Source: an uncultured Alphaproteobacteria bacterium
Lineage (GTDB): Bacteria > Pseudomonadota > Alphaproteobacteria > UBA8366 > GCA-2717185
DNA length: 64,000 bases
NCBI GenBank assembly: GCA_943788635.1
Contig: CALSRA010000027.1
Span: 124,001-188,000 of the forward strand
Direction: 5' to 3'
Made by a program: the position numbers and the translations under genes
In this document: positions 18,878-30,220 of the stretch, piece by piece
How the letters are laid out: each line of letters opens with the position of its first letter
How positions within the stretch are numbered: the stretch's first letter is position 1
Notes under the pieces: generated by a model
Seen by the model: the letters and a program-made list of their open reading frames with translations, nothing else
Databases searched by the model: none
Told to the model about the DNA's origin: nothing

Positions 18878-19204
18878 GGTTTCTGGCGGGTCCGTTGCCT
18901 GGTGGCCGTAAAGGCGCGATATGAAATATTTCCAGATTACATCATTCTGGATGGTAGTTTGTGAAAATATTTCCCGCTATGGAAGAAAATTTCCTGGCGC
19001 AACTTTGTAACGTCGGGGGTTACGTTTCGTTAATGGTATCGCCTGTTTATACTCTTTATGGAAAGTACAATGCGCTGCAACTGTTCGCCGCTTCTCAAGG
19101 CGGGCAAATAGGTGTAATCACTGTGTCATCTTAGCAACATAGTTAATTCGGACTGCGCCATGGCGGCGCGAGAGGTCCGAGTTTCCAGAGGAGGGGACCC
19201 GCCC
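18878..19204. other. Intergenic region between membrane protein and aconitase gene
   Basis: 327 nt without a convincing gene. AT-rich around 18920-19080, with TATACT at about 19048 as a possible -10 element for acnA. It should contain divergent promoters for both neighbours. A Shine-Dalgarno GAGGAGGGG at 19188-19196 serves the GTG at 19205. Confidence 0.5.
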
Positions 19205-21862
<2,658 letters not shown>

Positions 21863-21926
21863 CTCTCGAAGCTCTCACCGACATGTGATTCGGCATGGCG
21901 CAACAGGTGGTTATATCCTGTGCGCC

Positions 21927-22667
21927 ATGCTGAAACTGACACATTTCACAATAGCCTTCGCGGCGCTGGTTCTGGCTTTTGCCGGCACAGCGCCCGAAGC
22001 GTCTGCCGGCGACGGGAAATCCCCGATCGTCGTTGAGCTGTTCACCAGTCAGGGCTGTTCGTCCTGCCCGCCGGCGGAAGCCTATCTGGGCGAACTTGCC
22101 AAGCGGTCCGATGTCCTCGCGCTCGAACTGCACGTCGATTACTGGGATTATATCGGCTGGAAAGATCCGTTCGCGGATCGCAATAACGTCGAACGGCAGC
22201 GGCTGTACGGCGGCAAACTCGGCAGCCGTTATGTCTATACCCCGCAGATGGTTATCAATGGCCGGGTCGATGCGGTCGGTTCCGACCGCGACAAGGTGGA
22301 AGATGCCATCAAGGCGGTCGGCGACATTCCCCCCAGGGGGCCGCAGGTGACGCTGTCCCGGGATGGCGATACCGTGCGGGTCAAAATCGGCGGGACAGAC
22401 CGGACCGGTGTCTATGATGTGTTTTTCGTCACCTATGATGCAGAGCATTCAACGGAAATCATGCGCGGCGAAAACCGGGGCAAGACGCTGGTGAATACGA
22501 ATATCGTCCGCAACATGAAGAATATCGGCCACTGGGTCGGCAAGCCGACAGAGATCGACGTCTCCATTGCGGGTTTGAAGGGCGATGGCGGCTGCGCCGT
22601 GCTCATCCAGCAGCAGGGGGCCGGTCCCATCCTGGCTGCGGCATCGCTGCCATTTTCGGGCAACTGA
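21927..22667 (+). CDS. DUF1223 thioredoxin-like exported protein
   Basis: 246 residues. Start ATG 21927 gives a signal peptide (MLKLTHFTIAFAALVLAFAG, cleavage near ASA-GDG). The mature protein begins with VVELFTSQGCSSCPPAEAYL, a CxxC in a thioredoxin-like fold, followed by LHVDYWDYIGWKDPFA and YTPQMVINGRVDAVGS, all typical of DUF1223. The C-terminal half is a beta-rich domain. Family function is unknown; it is probably a periplasmic thiol protein. The upstream frame to 21852 overlaps the acnA end and is not needed. Confidence 0.85.
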   Translation: MLKLTHFTIAFAALVLAFAGTAPEASAGDGKSPIVVELFTSQGCSSCPPAEAYLGELAKRSDVLALELHVDYWDYIGWKDPFADRNNVERQRLYGGKLGSRYVYTPQMVINGRVDAVGSDRDKVEDAIKAVGDIPPRGPQVTLSRDGDTVRVKIGGTDRTGVYDVFFVTYDAEHSTEIMRGENRGKTLVNTNIVRNMKNIGHWVGKPTEIDVSIAGLKGDGGCAVLIQQQGAGPILAAASLPFSGN

Positions 22668-22777
22668 CGGCTCCGTTTCCGTTCCCCATACTTGCTATTT
22701 CGGGCTCCGGTTCTTAGGAAGGGCGTTCCTACGCCGGATCTTCCGAACCGGTTTTCCCTGACCAAGCGAGTATTGCC

Positions 22778-23272
22778 GTGCCGACCCAATCCGATATCTC
22801 GACTCCATTCGATTTACCCAGCGCCGTCGTCATTCCCGAATGGATCGACCATAACGGCCATATGAATGTCGCGAATTATCTGCGCGCGTTCGATACCGCT
22901 GCCGACGCGCTTGGCACCTATGTTGGCCTGTCGCGGGAATACAAGAAGCAGGCCAATGTCGCGACCTTCGTCGGCGATGTCCACATCACCTATAAACGCG
23001 AAGTGAAGGAAGGCGACCCGCTGCGGTTCAGTGGCCGGATTATCGCCTGCGATGCCAAACGGGTGCATTACTGGCTGGAAATGTACCATGCCGACGAGGG
23101 CTACCTGTCGGCGACGGCGGAATTTCTCGACCTTCATGTCGATATGGCGACCCGGCGTGTCGCGCCGATGGCGCCCGAAATGCTGGCCCGTATCCAGGCC
23201 GTCCGCGATGCGCACGCGACCCTGCCACGGCCTGAAGGACTGGGCCGTGTCATCAATGTGCCAGGAAGCTGA
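22778..23272 (+). CDS. Hotdog-fold acyl-CoA thioesterase
   Basis: 164 residues. GTG start at 22778. The 4-hydroxybenzoyl-CoA-thioesterase-like signature EWIDHNGHMNVANYL sits near residue 25, followed by FVGDVHITYKREVKEGDPL and a C-terminal LDLHVDMATRRV. It hydrolyses an acyl-CoA thioester in the cytoplasm; the chain is not predictable. Related hotdog proteins occur with carnitine or betaine catabolism, but those partners are absent here. Followed after 87 nt by an esterase gene, suggesting a small acyl-metabolism operon. Confidence 0.85.
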   Translation: MPTQSDISTPFDLPSAVVIPEWIDHNGHMNVANYLRAFDTAADALGTYVGLSREYKKQANVATFVGDVHITYKREVKEGDPLRFSGRIIACDAKRVHYWLEMYHADEGYLSATAEFLDLHVDMATRRVAPMAPEMLARIQAVRDAHATLPRPEGLGRVINVPGS

Positions 23273-23359
23273 TCCGCCGTTGCCGGAACGTGCGTGGCGG
23301 ATTATGGATAAGGAAAGCAAGTCAACAAACAAGCGATCTGACAGACGGGAGAACACGAT

Positions 23360-24250
23360 ATGGCCAGTGCTGAACTGCAAAAAGTAATCGCCGCAAGGCG
23401 CGCCAACGGCTATGCGCCGGAAAAGACAATCGATGAATTGCGCGCCGATTCAGAAGTGCGGGCCAGTGTACCCCTGCTGGATGGGACGACAAATGAACAA
23501 CTCAGCGCCAATGGCGTGCCGGGCGAATGGGTTGATGCGCCGGGTGCCGCGTCGGACCGGGTCTTCCTGTTTTTTCATGGCGGTGGTTACTACCGTGGCT
23601 CGTCGATGGCGTCGCGGTCGACTTCGGCCCGCTTCTCGGCCGCCTGCGGCGCGCGGGTATTCTCCCTCGACTACCGGCTGGCACCGGAAGACCCGTTCCC
23701 TGCGGCGGTGGACGATGCGCTGGCGGCTTATCGCTGGCTGCTTGATCAGGGGATTGATGCGGGGAAAATCGGCGTTGGCGGTATTTCCGCCGGCGGCGGT
23801 CTTACCCTGTCATTATTGCTGAAGCTGAAAGAGGCCGGATTGCCCCAGCCGGCAATGGCCGCACCGATGAGCGCCTGGACCGACCTGACCCAGAGCGGCG
23901 ATACATTTGTTTCCCGCGCAGAGGCTGACCCCGTGATCAGCAAGGCGTATCTGGATCGTATGGCAGGCCTGTATCTTGGAGATACCGATCCGACGACGCC
24001 GCTGGCCTCGCCACTATACGGTGACCTGACTGGCCTGCCACCCATGCTGATTCATGTCGGCGATGCGGAAACGCTTCTGGATGACAGCCGGTTGTTCGCG
24101 GAACGGGCGAAGGCAGCCGGTGTTGATGTGACCTATAAGGCCTGGGACGAAATGATCCATGGCTGGCACGGGTTCGGCGATATGCTGCCCGAAGCACGCG
24201 AGGCGATCGAGGCGATCGGCGCATTCTTCCGCCAGAAAGCTGGCGCGTGA
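23360..24250 (+). CDS. Alpha/beta hydrolase, HSL (family IV) esterase
   Basis: 296 residues. ATG 23360. Oxyanion motif FFHGGGYYRG (about 72-81), nucleophile elbow GGISAGGG (Ser near 147), catalytic Asp in HVGDAETLLDD and His in EMIHGWHGF. This is the hormone-sensitive-lipase family, usually acting on short acyl esters in the cytoplasm. No signal peptide. Its stop overlaps the GTG of purC (GTGA), so the two are translationally coupled, an odd pairing. Confidence 0.9.
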   Translation: MASAELQKVIAARRANGYAPEKTIDELRADSEVRASVPLLDGTTNEQLSANGVPGEWVDAPGAASDRVFLFFHGGGYYRGSSMASRSTSARFSAACGARVFSLDYRLAPEDPFPAAVDDALAAYRWLLDQGIDAGKIGVGGISAGGGLTLSLLLKLKEAGLPQPAMAAPMSAWTDLTQSGDTFVSRAEADPVISKAYLDRMAGLYLGDTDPTTPLASPLYGDLTGLPPMLIHVGDAETLLDDSRLFAERAKAAGVDVTYKAWDEMIHGWHGFGDMLPEAREAIEAIGAFFRQKAGA

Positions 24251-25236
24251 TCGATCCCGATTTCGAAACGGCGCTGCGCAACCGGCTGACCGACGCGAAA
24301 TTTCCGCAACTGCCGAATTTCGAGCGTGGCAAGGTTCGCGATTCCTATGATCTGCCCGATGGCCGCCGGGTCATGATCGCGACCGACCGCCAGTCGGCGT
24401 TCGATCTGGTGCTGGCGGCGGTGCCCTATAAGGGGCAAGTGCTGAACCAGACCGCGCAATTCTGGTTCGAACAGACCGCCGACCTGTGCCCGAATCATGT
24501 GATTGAATACCCGGACCCGAACGTCATCATCGGTCGCAAACTGACCATGCTGCGGGTGGAAATGGTGGTGCGCGCCTATCTGACAGGGTCCACCAGCACC
24601 AGCATATGGCCGATGTATGAACGTGGCGAACGCACGGTTTATGGCCACACGCTGGCGGATGGGATGGTCAAAAACCAGCCGCTGGCGAAAACGATCATCA
24701 CGCCGTCGACCAAGGGGATTGGTGATGTGCATGACGTGGCGACTACGGCGGATGAATTGCTGGCCAATAACATCGTGACCCCGGCGCAGTGGGAAGAACT
24801 GTGCGCCCGCAGCTTCGCCGTCTTTGCGCGGGGGCAGGAAGTTGCCGCGCGCCACGGGCTGATCCTGGTCGATACCAAGTATGAATTCGGGATCGACGAG
24901 AATGGTACGATCACGTTGGCCGACGAAGTGCATACGCCGGATTCCAGCCGTTACTGGATTGCCGAAAGCTATGAATCCCGCCTGGCTGCCGGTGGCGAGC
25001 CGGACAGCCTGGACAAGGAATTCCTGCGGCTGTGGATCAATGCGCGCTGCGATCCGTATAACGATCCGATCCCGGATATACCGGCGGAAACATTGCAGGA
25101 TTTCAGCGGCCGCTATATCCGTCTGTACGAACAGGTCACCGGCCGGCAGTTTGCGCGCCCGCTTCCCGGCGTTTCCGTCCGTGACCGGATCGAAGGCAAC
25201 CTGCGCAAGGCTCTGCCGGGATTTTTCACCGATTGA
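24247..25236 (+). CDS. purC: Phosphoribosylaminoimidazole-succinocarboxamide synthase
   Basis: 329 residues, the longer (yeast-like) SAICAR synthetase type. GTG start at 24247 inside the previous stop. Motifs GKVRDSYDLPDGRRVMIATD, RAYLTGSTSTSIW (family: VVRGYLTGS), LILVDTKYEFGIDENG and ITLADEVHTPDSSRYW. It joins CAIR and aspartate with ATP in purine synthesis. Many alphaproteobacteria keep a shorter purC next to purS/purQ; this longer form is isolated from other pur genes, so the genome could carry two. Confidence 0.95.
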   Translation: MIDPDFETALRNRLTDAKFPQLPNFERGKVRDSYDLPDGRRVMIATDRQSAFDLVLAAVPYKGQVLNQTAQFWFEQTADLCPNHVIEYPDPNVIIGRKLTMLRVEMVVRAYLTGSTSTSIWPMYERGERTVYGHTLADGMVKNQPLAKTIITPSTKGIGDVHDVATTADELLANNIVTPAQWEELCARSFAVFARGQEVAARHGLILVDTKYEFGIDENGTITLADEVHTPDSSRYWIAESYESRLAAGGEPDSLDKEFLRLWINARCDPYNDPIPDIPAETLQDFSGRYIRLYEQVTGRQFARPLPGVSVRDRIEGNLRKALPGFFTD

Positions 25237-25343
25237 TCCGTTACCGCGCGGGCAATCCGGATTGACAGCGCCGCACCTGTGGCGTTGAGTCTGGACAATT
25301 GTGCACGGCATTCGCGCAGAACAAACAGGCGGGGGAACGGGAC

Positions 25344-26945
25344 ATGGATGAGTTCGATTTTGTTATTGTCGGCGCGGGATCTGCGGGTTGTGTGCTGGCC
25401 AATCGCCTGACCGAAGACCCGAAGGTCAGGGTCCTGCTGCTTGAAGCCGGCCCGAAGGACACCAACCCGTTCATCCATATCCCCGCCGGGTTCTTCAAGA
25501 CGCTGTATGACAAGAAGGTCAATTGGTGCTTCAGCACCGAAAAGGAAGACGGCTGGGGCAATCGGTCGATCCACTGGCCGCGCGGCAAGGTGCTTGGCGG
25601 GTCTTCCTCGATCAACGGTCACCTGATCGTGCGGGGTCAGCCCGATGATTACAACGGCTGGGCGCAGCTTGGTGCGCGTGGCTGGGCATTCGACGATATC
25701 GCGGACTACTTCAAGAAATTTGAAAATTCACAGGTTGGTGACCCGACGGTGCGCGGCAAGGGCGGGCCGATCAATGTGCGCGAACCTGTCGAAAAACATA
25801 CGCTGACCGAAAGCTTTATCGAGGCTTGTGTTGAAGCCGGGATCAAGCGCAACAGCGATTACAACGGCGTGGCGCAGGAAGGCGTCGGCTATTTTCAGCA
25901 TGCGATCCTGAAGGGCCGCCGCCAGAGCACGGCGCAGACATTCCTGAAACTGGCCCGTGGCCGTCCGAATCTTCGCATTGAAACCGAAGCAATGACCCGC
26001 CGCATCGTGGTCGAGAACGGGCGCGTCACCGTTGTCGAATACGAACAGGGCGGACAGAAAAAGCATGCCAAGGCGGGGCGTGAAGTCCTGTTGTCGTCGG
26101 GTTCCATCGGGTCGCCGCAGGTCTTGGAACTGTCCGGTATCGGCGATGGAGAACGGCTGAAGGCGCTGGGTATCGACGTGGTGCATCACCTGCCCGGCGT
26201 CGGCGAGAACCTGCAGGATCACTACCTTGCCCGCATGTCCTTCAGGGTAAAGGGCGCCGGGACCTATAATGAACGATCACGCGGTATCCGCCTTGGTATG
26301 GAAATCGCCAAATATGCGTTGACCCGTACCGGCATGCTGACGGCCGCGCCCGGCAATGCCAGCGCCTCCGTCAAGGTGATGCCAGGCGTCGACAATCCCG
26401 ATGTTCAGTTTACCTTTGCGCCCGCAAGCTATGTTGACGGGTTGATCGGCGTCCTGAACGACTTTCCGGGCATGACCTGCGGTTTCTGGCAGCACCGTCC
26501 GGCCAGCACCGGATCGCTGCACTGTGTATCGAAGGACCCGATGGTTCAGCCCAGTATCCGGCCGAATTATCTGGGCGAACAGATCGATCGCGATACGGCG
26601 GTGGAAGCGGCCAAGATGGTGCGGCGCATTTTCCAGCAGCCAGCGCTGGCCCAATATGTCGATGCCGAATTCTTCCCCGGCGCGGATGTGCAGAGTGACG
26701 ATGAAATACTGGATTATGTCCGGAACAGTGGTGCCACCGTTTATCATCCGATCGGAACCTGCCGGATGGGCGGCGAGGGCGATCAGGCGGCGGTTGTTGA
26801 TCCGCAGCTTCGTATGCACGGCTTGCCGGGCCTGCGCGTCATTGATGCCTCGGTCATGCCGCGCATGGTTTCGGCCAATACCAACGCCGCGACCCTGATG
26901 ATTGCCGAAAAGGGTGCGGATATGATCAAGGCCAGTATCCAGTAG
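25344..26945 (+). CDS. GMC-family FAD-dependent oxidoreductase
   Basis: 533 residues from ATG 25344 (GGGGGAACGGG upstream). FAD-binding FDFVIVGAGSAGCVLANRL, GMC signature 1 around WPRGKVLGGSSSINGHLIVR and signature 2 GSIGSPQVLELSGIG. The C-domain has VYHPIGTCRMGGEGD with the active-site His and VSANTNAATLMIAEKGAD. It resembles choline dehydrogenase or the AlkJ-type alcohol dehydrogenase group. It oxidises a primary or polyol alcohol; the acceptor is probably quinone. The substrate-binding-fold gene follows after 51 nt on the same strand. Confidence 0.92.
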   Translation: MDEFDFVIVGAGSAGCVLANRLTEDPKVRVLLLEAGPKDTNPFIHIPAGFFKTLYDKKVNWCFSTEKEDGWGNRSIHWPRGKVLGGSSSINGHLIVRGQPDDYNGWAQLGARGWAFDDIADYFKKFENSQVGDPTVRGKGGPINVREPVEKHTLTESFIEACVEAGIKRNSDYNGVAQEGVGYFQHAILKGRRQSTAQTFLKLARGRPNLRIETEAMTRRIVVENGRVTVVEYEQGGQKKHAKAGREVLLSSGSIGSPQVLELSGIGDGERLKALGIDVVHHLPGVGENLQDHYLARMSFRVKGAGTYNERSRGIRLGMEIAKYALTRTGMLTAAPGNASASVKVMPGVDNPDVQFTFAPASYVDGLIGVLNDFPGMTCGFWQHRPASTGSLHCVSKDPMVQPSIRPNYLGEQIDRDTAVEAAKMVRRIFQQPALAQYVDAEFFPGADVQSDDEILDYVRNSGATVYHPIGTCRMGGEGDQAAVVDPQLRMHGLPGLRVIDASVMPRMVSANTNAATLMIAEKGADMIKASIQ

Positions 26946-26996
26946 CGGCCCCATTCAACAGATAAACACTTCAACAGATACAGGGATATACCAATC

Positions 26997-27725
26997 ATGA
27001 CTTCAGACGTCGTTGCCCAGCTCGCGCCGACCGGCACCCTTCGTGCCGCGATCAATATGTCCAACTTCCTGCTTGTCACCAGCAAAACCGATGACGGCCT
27101 GCCCGTCGGCGTTTCGGCTTCGGTGGCGCAGGCTATCGCCGACAAGCTGGGCGTGAAGCTGCAGCTCCTCCCCTATAAGACACCGGGCGAGGTTTCTGAC
27201 GACGCGGGCACCGGCAAGTGGGATATCGGCAATATCGGCGCCGAACCGCAGCGTGCTATGAAAATGGATTTCACGGCTGCTTATGCCGAAATCCAGTCAA
27301 CCTACATGGTCCCCCCGGGTTCGCCGATCCAGGCCATCGCGGATGTCGACAAGGCAGGTAACCGCATCTCGGTTTCCGGCCGCAGCGCCTATGGCCTCTG
27401 GCTTGAAAATAATATCAAGCACGCGACCCTGATGCCGACCGAAGGGCTGGACGGTTCCTTTGACCAGTTCGTCGACCAGAAGCTGGAAGTGCTCGCCGGG
27501 CTGCGCCCGCGCCTGATCGAGGACGTTTTGAAGATGCCGGGTGCCCGCATTCTCGATGGTCAGTTCAGCGCCGTGCAACAGGCCGTGGGCTGCAACAAGG
27601 GCAATGATGCGGCTGCCCGGTTCCTCAGTGAATATGTCGAGGAATTGAAGAGCTCCGGCTTTATCGGCGAGATGATTAAAAAATTCGGCGTCGAAGGCCG
27701 CCTTTCGGTCGCCCCGCCGGCGTAA
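26997..27725 (+). CDS. Solute-binding protein family 3 fold, no signal peptide
   Basis: 242 residues. ATG 26997. Bacterial extracellular solute-binding fold of the amino-acid type: LAPTGTLRAAINMSN, GVSASVAQAIADKLGVKLQLLPY, DIGNIGAEPQRAMKMDFTAAY, and SGFIGEMIKKFGVEG at the end. The N-terminus (MTSDVVAQLAPTG) has no hydrophobic signal core and no alternative upstream start restores one. It may therefore act in the cytoplasm as a ligand sensor or be exported in another way. No permease or ATPase genes adjoin it. It probably shares a transcript with the GMC oxidoreductase. Confidence 0.85.
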   Translation: MTSDVVAQLAPTGTLRAAINMSNFLLVTSKTDDGLPVGVSASVAQAIADKLGVKLQLLPYKTPGEVSDDAGTGKWDIGNIGAEPQRAMKMDFTAAYAEIQSTYMVPPGSPIQAIADVDKAGNRISVSGRSAYGLWLENNIKHATLMPTEGLDGSFDQFVDQKLEVLAGLRPRLIEDVLKMPGARILDGQFSAVQQAVGCNKGNDAAARFLSEYVEELKSSGFIGEMIKKFGVEGRLSVAPPA

Positions 27726-27748
27726 CAGGTTTCGGCCGTTCCACGATC

Positions 27749-27775
27749 CTGCCCTCTCCCGATGGGGGAGGGCAG
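27749..27775. terminator. GC-rich hairpin between convergent genes
   Basis: 12-bp stem CTGCCCTCTCCC / GGGGGAGGGCAG with one G-T pair and a 3-nt loop (GAT). It resembles the dispersed 'CCCTCTCCC' palindromes of proteobacterial genomes and may act as a bidirectional terminator. There is no T-tract. Confidence 0.55.
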
Positions 27776-27827
27776 TGGGAAATATCCGCCGAAACCCCTT
27801 CGAGCCGCGATATGGCCTGAAAATGGA

Positions 27828-29984
27828 TTACTGCAGCATGTCGCGGAGCGTCCGGGCCAGAAGGTCGCGCTCGAAGGGCTTGTTGAGCAATACCTGGTCG
27901 GAATGCAGCAAACCGTTGCGCCGACCGGAGTCGGCCGGGTAGCCGGACATGAAGACGACCTTCAGTTTCGGGTTATCCGCAAGGGCGTTTCTGACGAATG
28001 CCGGGCCGCTGACTCCGCCGGGCAGAATCACATCAACGAGCAACAGGTCAACCGGCCGCTCCGCTGTCAGTACGGCTTTTGCCTCCACGGCGTAGCTGGT
28101 GGCGATGGTTCGGTATCCAAGGCTGTGCAGCATGCCGACCGCGAGCTTGCAGACGTCGGGATCGTCTTCGACAACCAGAATGGTTTCGCCGTTTCCCTGG
28201 GGGATGTCATCGTGTTGGCGCACGATGTCTTCCCGTTCGGCGGTCAGGGCACCCCGTGGCAGATAAAGCCTGACTGTCGTGCCCTTGCCCGGTTCGCTGT
28301 GGATTGCCGTATGTCCGCCTGATTGCCGGGCGAAACCATACACCATCGACAGGCCCAAGCCGCTTCCTTCGCCAACATCCTTGGTTGTGAAGAACGGTTC
28401 AAAAGCCTGTGTGCGGATTTCTGCCGTCATGCCGACCCCGTCGTCGCTGACGGTCAGGACAACATAGTCGCCGGGGATCGCCTCCGGGTCATCCGCTGTG
28501 TCGGAGTCGCTGAGCCGTGCATTCGTGCACTCGATTTTCAGCGTTCCGCCGTCGGGCATTGCATCCCGCGCGTTCAGGCAAAGGTTTAGCAGGGCGTTCT
28601 CAACCTGGCCGGAATCCGCCGTGGCCTGCCAGAGGTCCGGCGATGCGCTGGTCTGAATCTAGACCGTTGCGCCGAGGGTTCGGGACAGCAAATCCGACAT
28701 GCCCCTTGTCAGCGCGCCAAGATCGATTGCCTGTGGCCGCAGGGGTTGTCGGCGCGAAAAGGCCAGAAGCCGTTGGGTCAGTTCACCACCGCGCCGGGAT
28801 GCGCGATAAATTGCTGTCAGCGATTCGTTGTCCCTGCCCAACTGGTCTTCCAGCATCTGCGCATTGCCCATGATGATCATGAGCAGATTGTTGAAATCAT
28901 GCGCTACCCCACCGGTCAGTTGCCCGATCGCTTCCATTTTTTGAGCCTGATGCAGCCGCTCCTGCGTCGTTTTCAGCTCGGTGTCGTCACGGCAAATCAG
29001 CACCATCGCCGCGACACTGCCGTCATCCCGCGATACGGCAAACCGGCTGGCGGTGACGGACCGGGTTACCCCGTCAGCAGTCGTGATTTCGGATTCGTAT
29101 AGCCGAAGCGCCGGCGACCGGGTCGTTTCGTGGTCTTTGGCGGAAAAGTTATCTGCAACGTCTCTTGGAAAATACGCATGGTTTGTCTTGCCGATCGCTT
29201 CTTTCCGCGTTGTCATGCACCACGCTTCAAACACTTCGTTGACGAACAGGTAGCGCCCGTCCGTATCCTTGACACAGATGAAATCAGGCATGCCGTCCAT
29301 GACGGATTGCAGCAGGTTATCGTTGCTGCGCCGTAGTTCGATTTGCTGTTGCCTGATGACCTTGTCGGCGCGCCGGACGACCTGAAACAGGATGACATAA
29401 AGCAGGACCAGGGCCGTGAGGAGCGCGATGAAGACATGCGTTACGTGTTTGTCGATATTGGCCAGGACCGGGGCCAGATCGGAATCTATTTCCAAAACCC
29501 CGATGACCCTTCCGGTGCTCTCGCGAAGAGGAACAAAACTGGACAGGGTTTCGCTGGCACTGGAAGGGCGTCTCCGGGAGTTGGAGTTGCCGTCGCGGGC
29601 TATTTTGAACGCGGCATCCTCCGCCCTGCTGCGCCCGTTTTTTTCAGTCGTGGACGAGGCAATGACGCGGCCTTCAAGATTCAGGATACTGATCCGCAGC
29701 ACCGGCAAGCCGGCGATCTGTTGTGACAGGCTGTTGGATACAGCTGTCGCGGCCATTTCCCTTTCAGGGGGCTTGCCATCAAGGCGGGCAAAAACATTTT
29801 GAAGTGTACCGAATTGCGACCGGAGGTGATTTTCGACGGCCTGCCCTACAATCTTATTCTGACTTTCGCCCAGATGGATCATGTCTTCGATGGAAAGATG
29901 CCGGAGAAAAAGCATCAACACAGCCATCATCACAATGATGGCGCAGGCGCTTATTATCGAAAAATGACGCAGAAGTTTGGACAC
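27828..29984 (-). pseudogene. Hybrid sensor histidine kinase with one internal amber codon
   Basis: 718 codons in a single frame, interrupted only by TAG at 28661-28659. Order: TM1 (about 10-28), extracytoplasmic sensor (about 30-185, including RISILNLEGRVIAS), TM2 (about 190-210), PAS (ISVKDTDGRYLFVNE-like, about 245-350), HisKA with phosphoacceptor LTGGVAHDFNNLL, HATPase (NLCLNARDAMPDGGTL, GEGSGLGLSMVYGFARQ), receiver domain (ILVVEDDPDV, phospho-Asp in LLLVDVILPGG, NKPF). The stop lies between HisKA and HATPase where E/Q would fit (TV-stop-IQTSAS). As written, no active kinase would be made. No response regulator gene adjoins. Confidence 0.85.
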
Positions 29985-30220
29985 TGCCTTCGGTCTACTC
30001 CAAAAATTGTGCTTGCCCTAAAGGTGCCCTATGTCTGAAGACGGTGAAAGCATAGCGCCTTGCCGCCACACGGATAAAACCGTCGGCAAGTGACCTGAAT
30101 TTTCGACTTCGCTTTACCTTACAGGAATTCCGACGCCTGTGACATGTTCAGGTTCGGTTTATTTGAAAACGCACCTGAACCGGCTTGTCTGTTGTTTGCC
30201 GGGTAACTTAAGGTCGTGGC

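Noticed and set aside
24133-25311. Minus-strand open frame of 392 codons
   Set aside because: Antisense of purC and the esterase end; His/Gln/Arg-rich shadow sequence.
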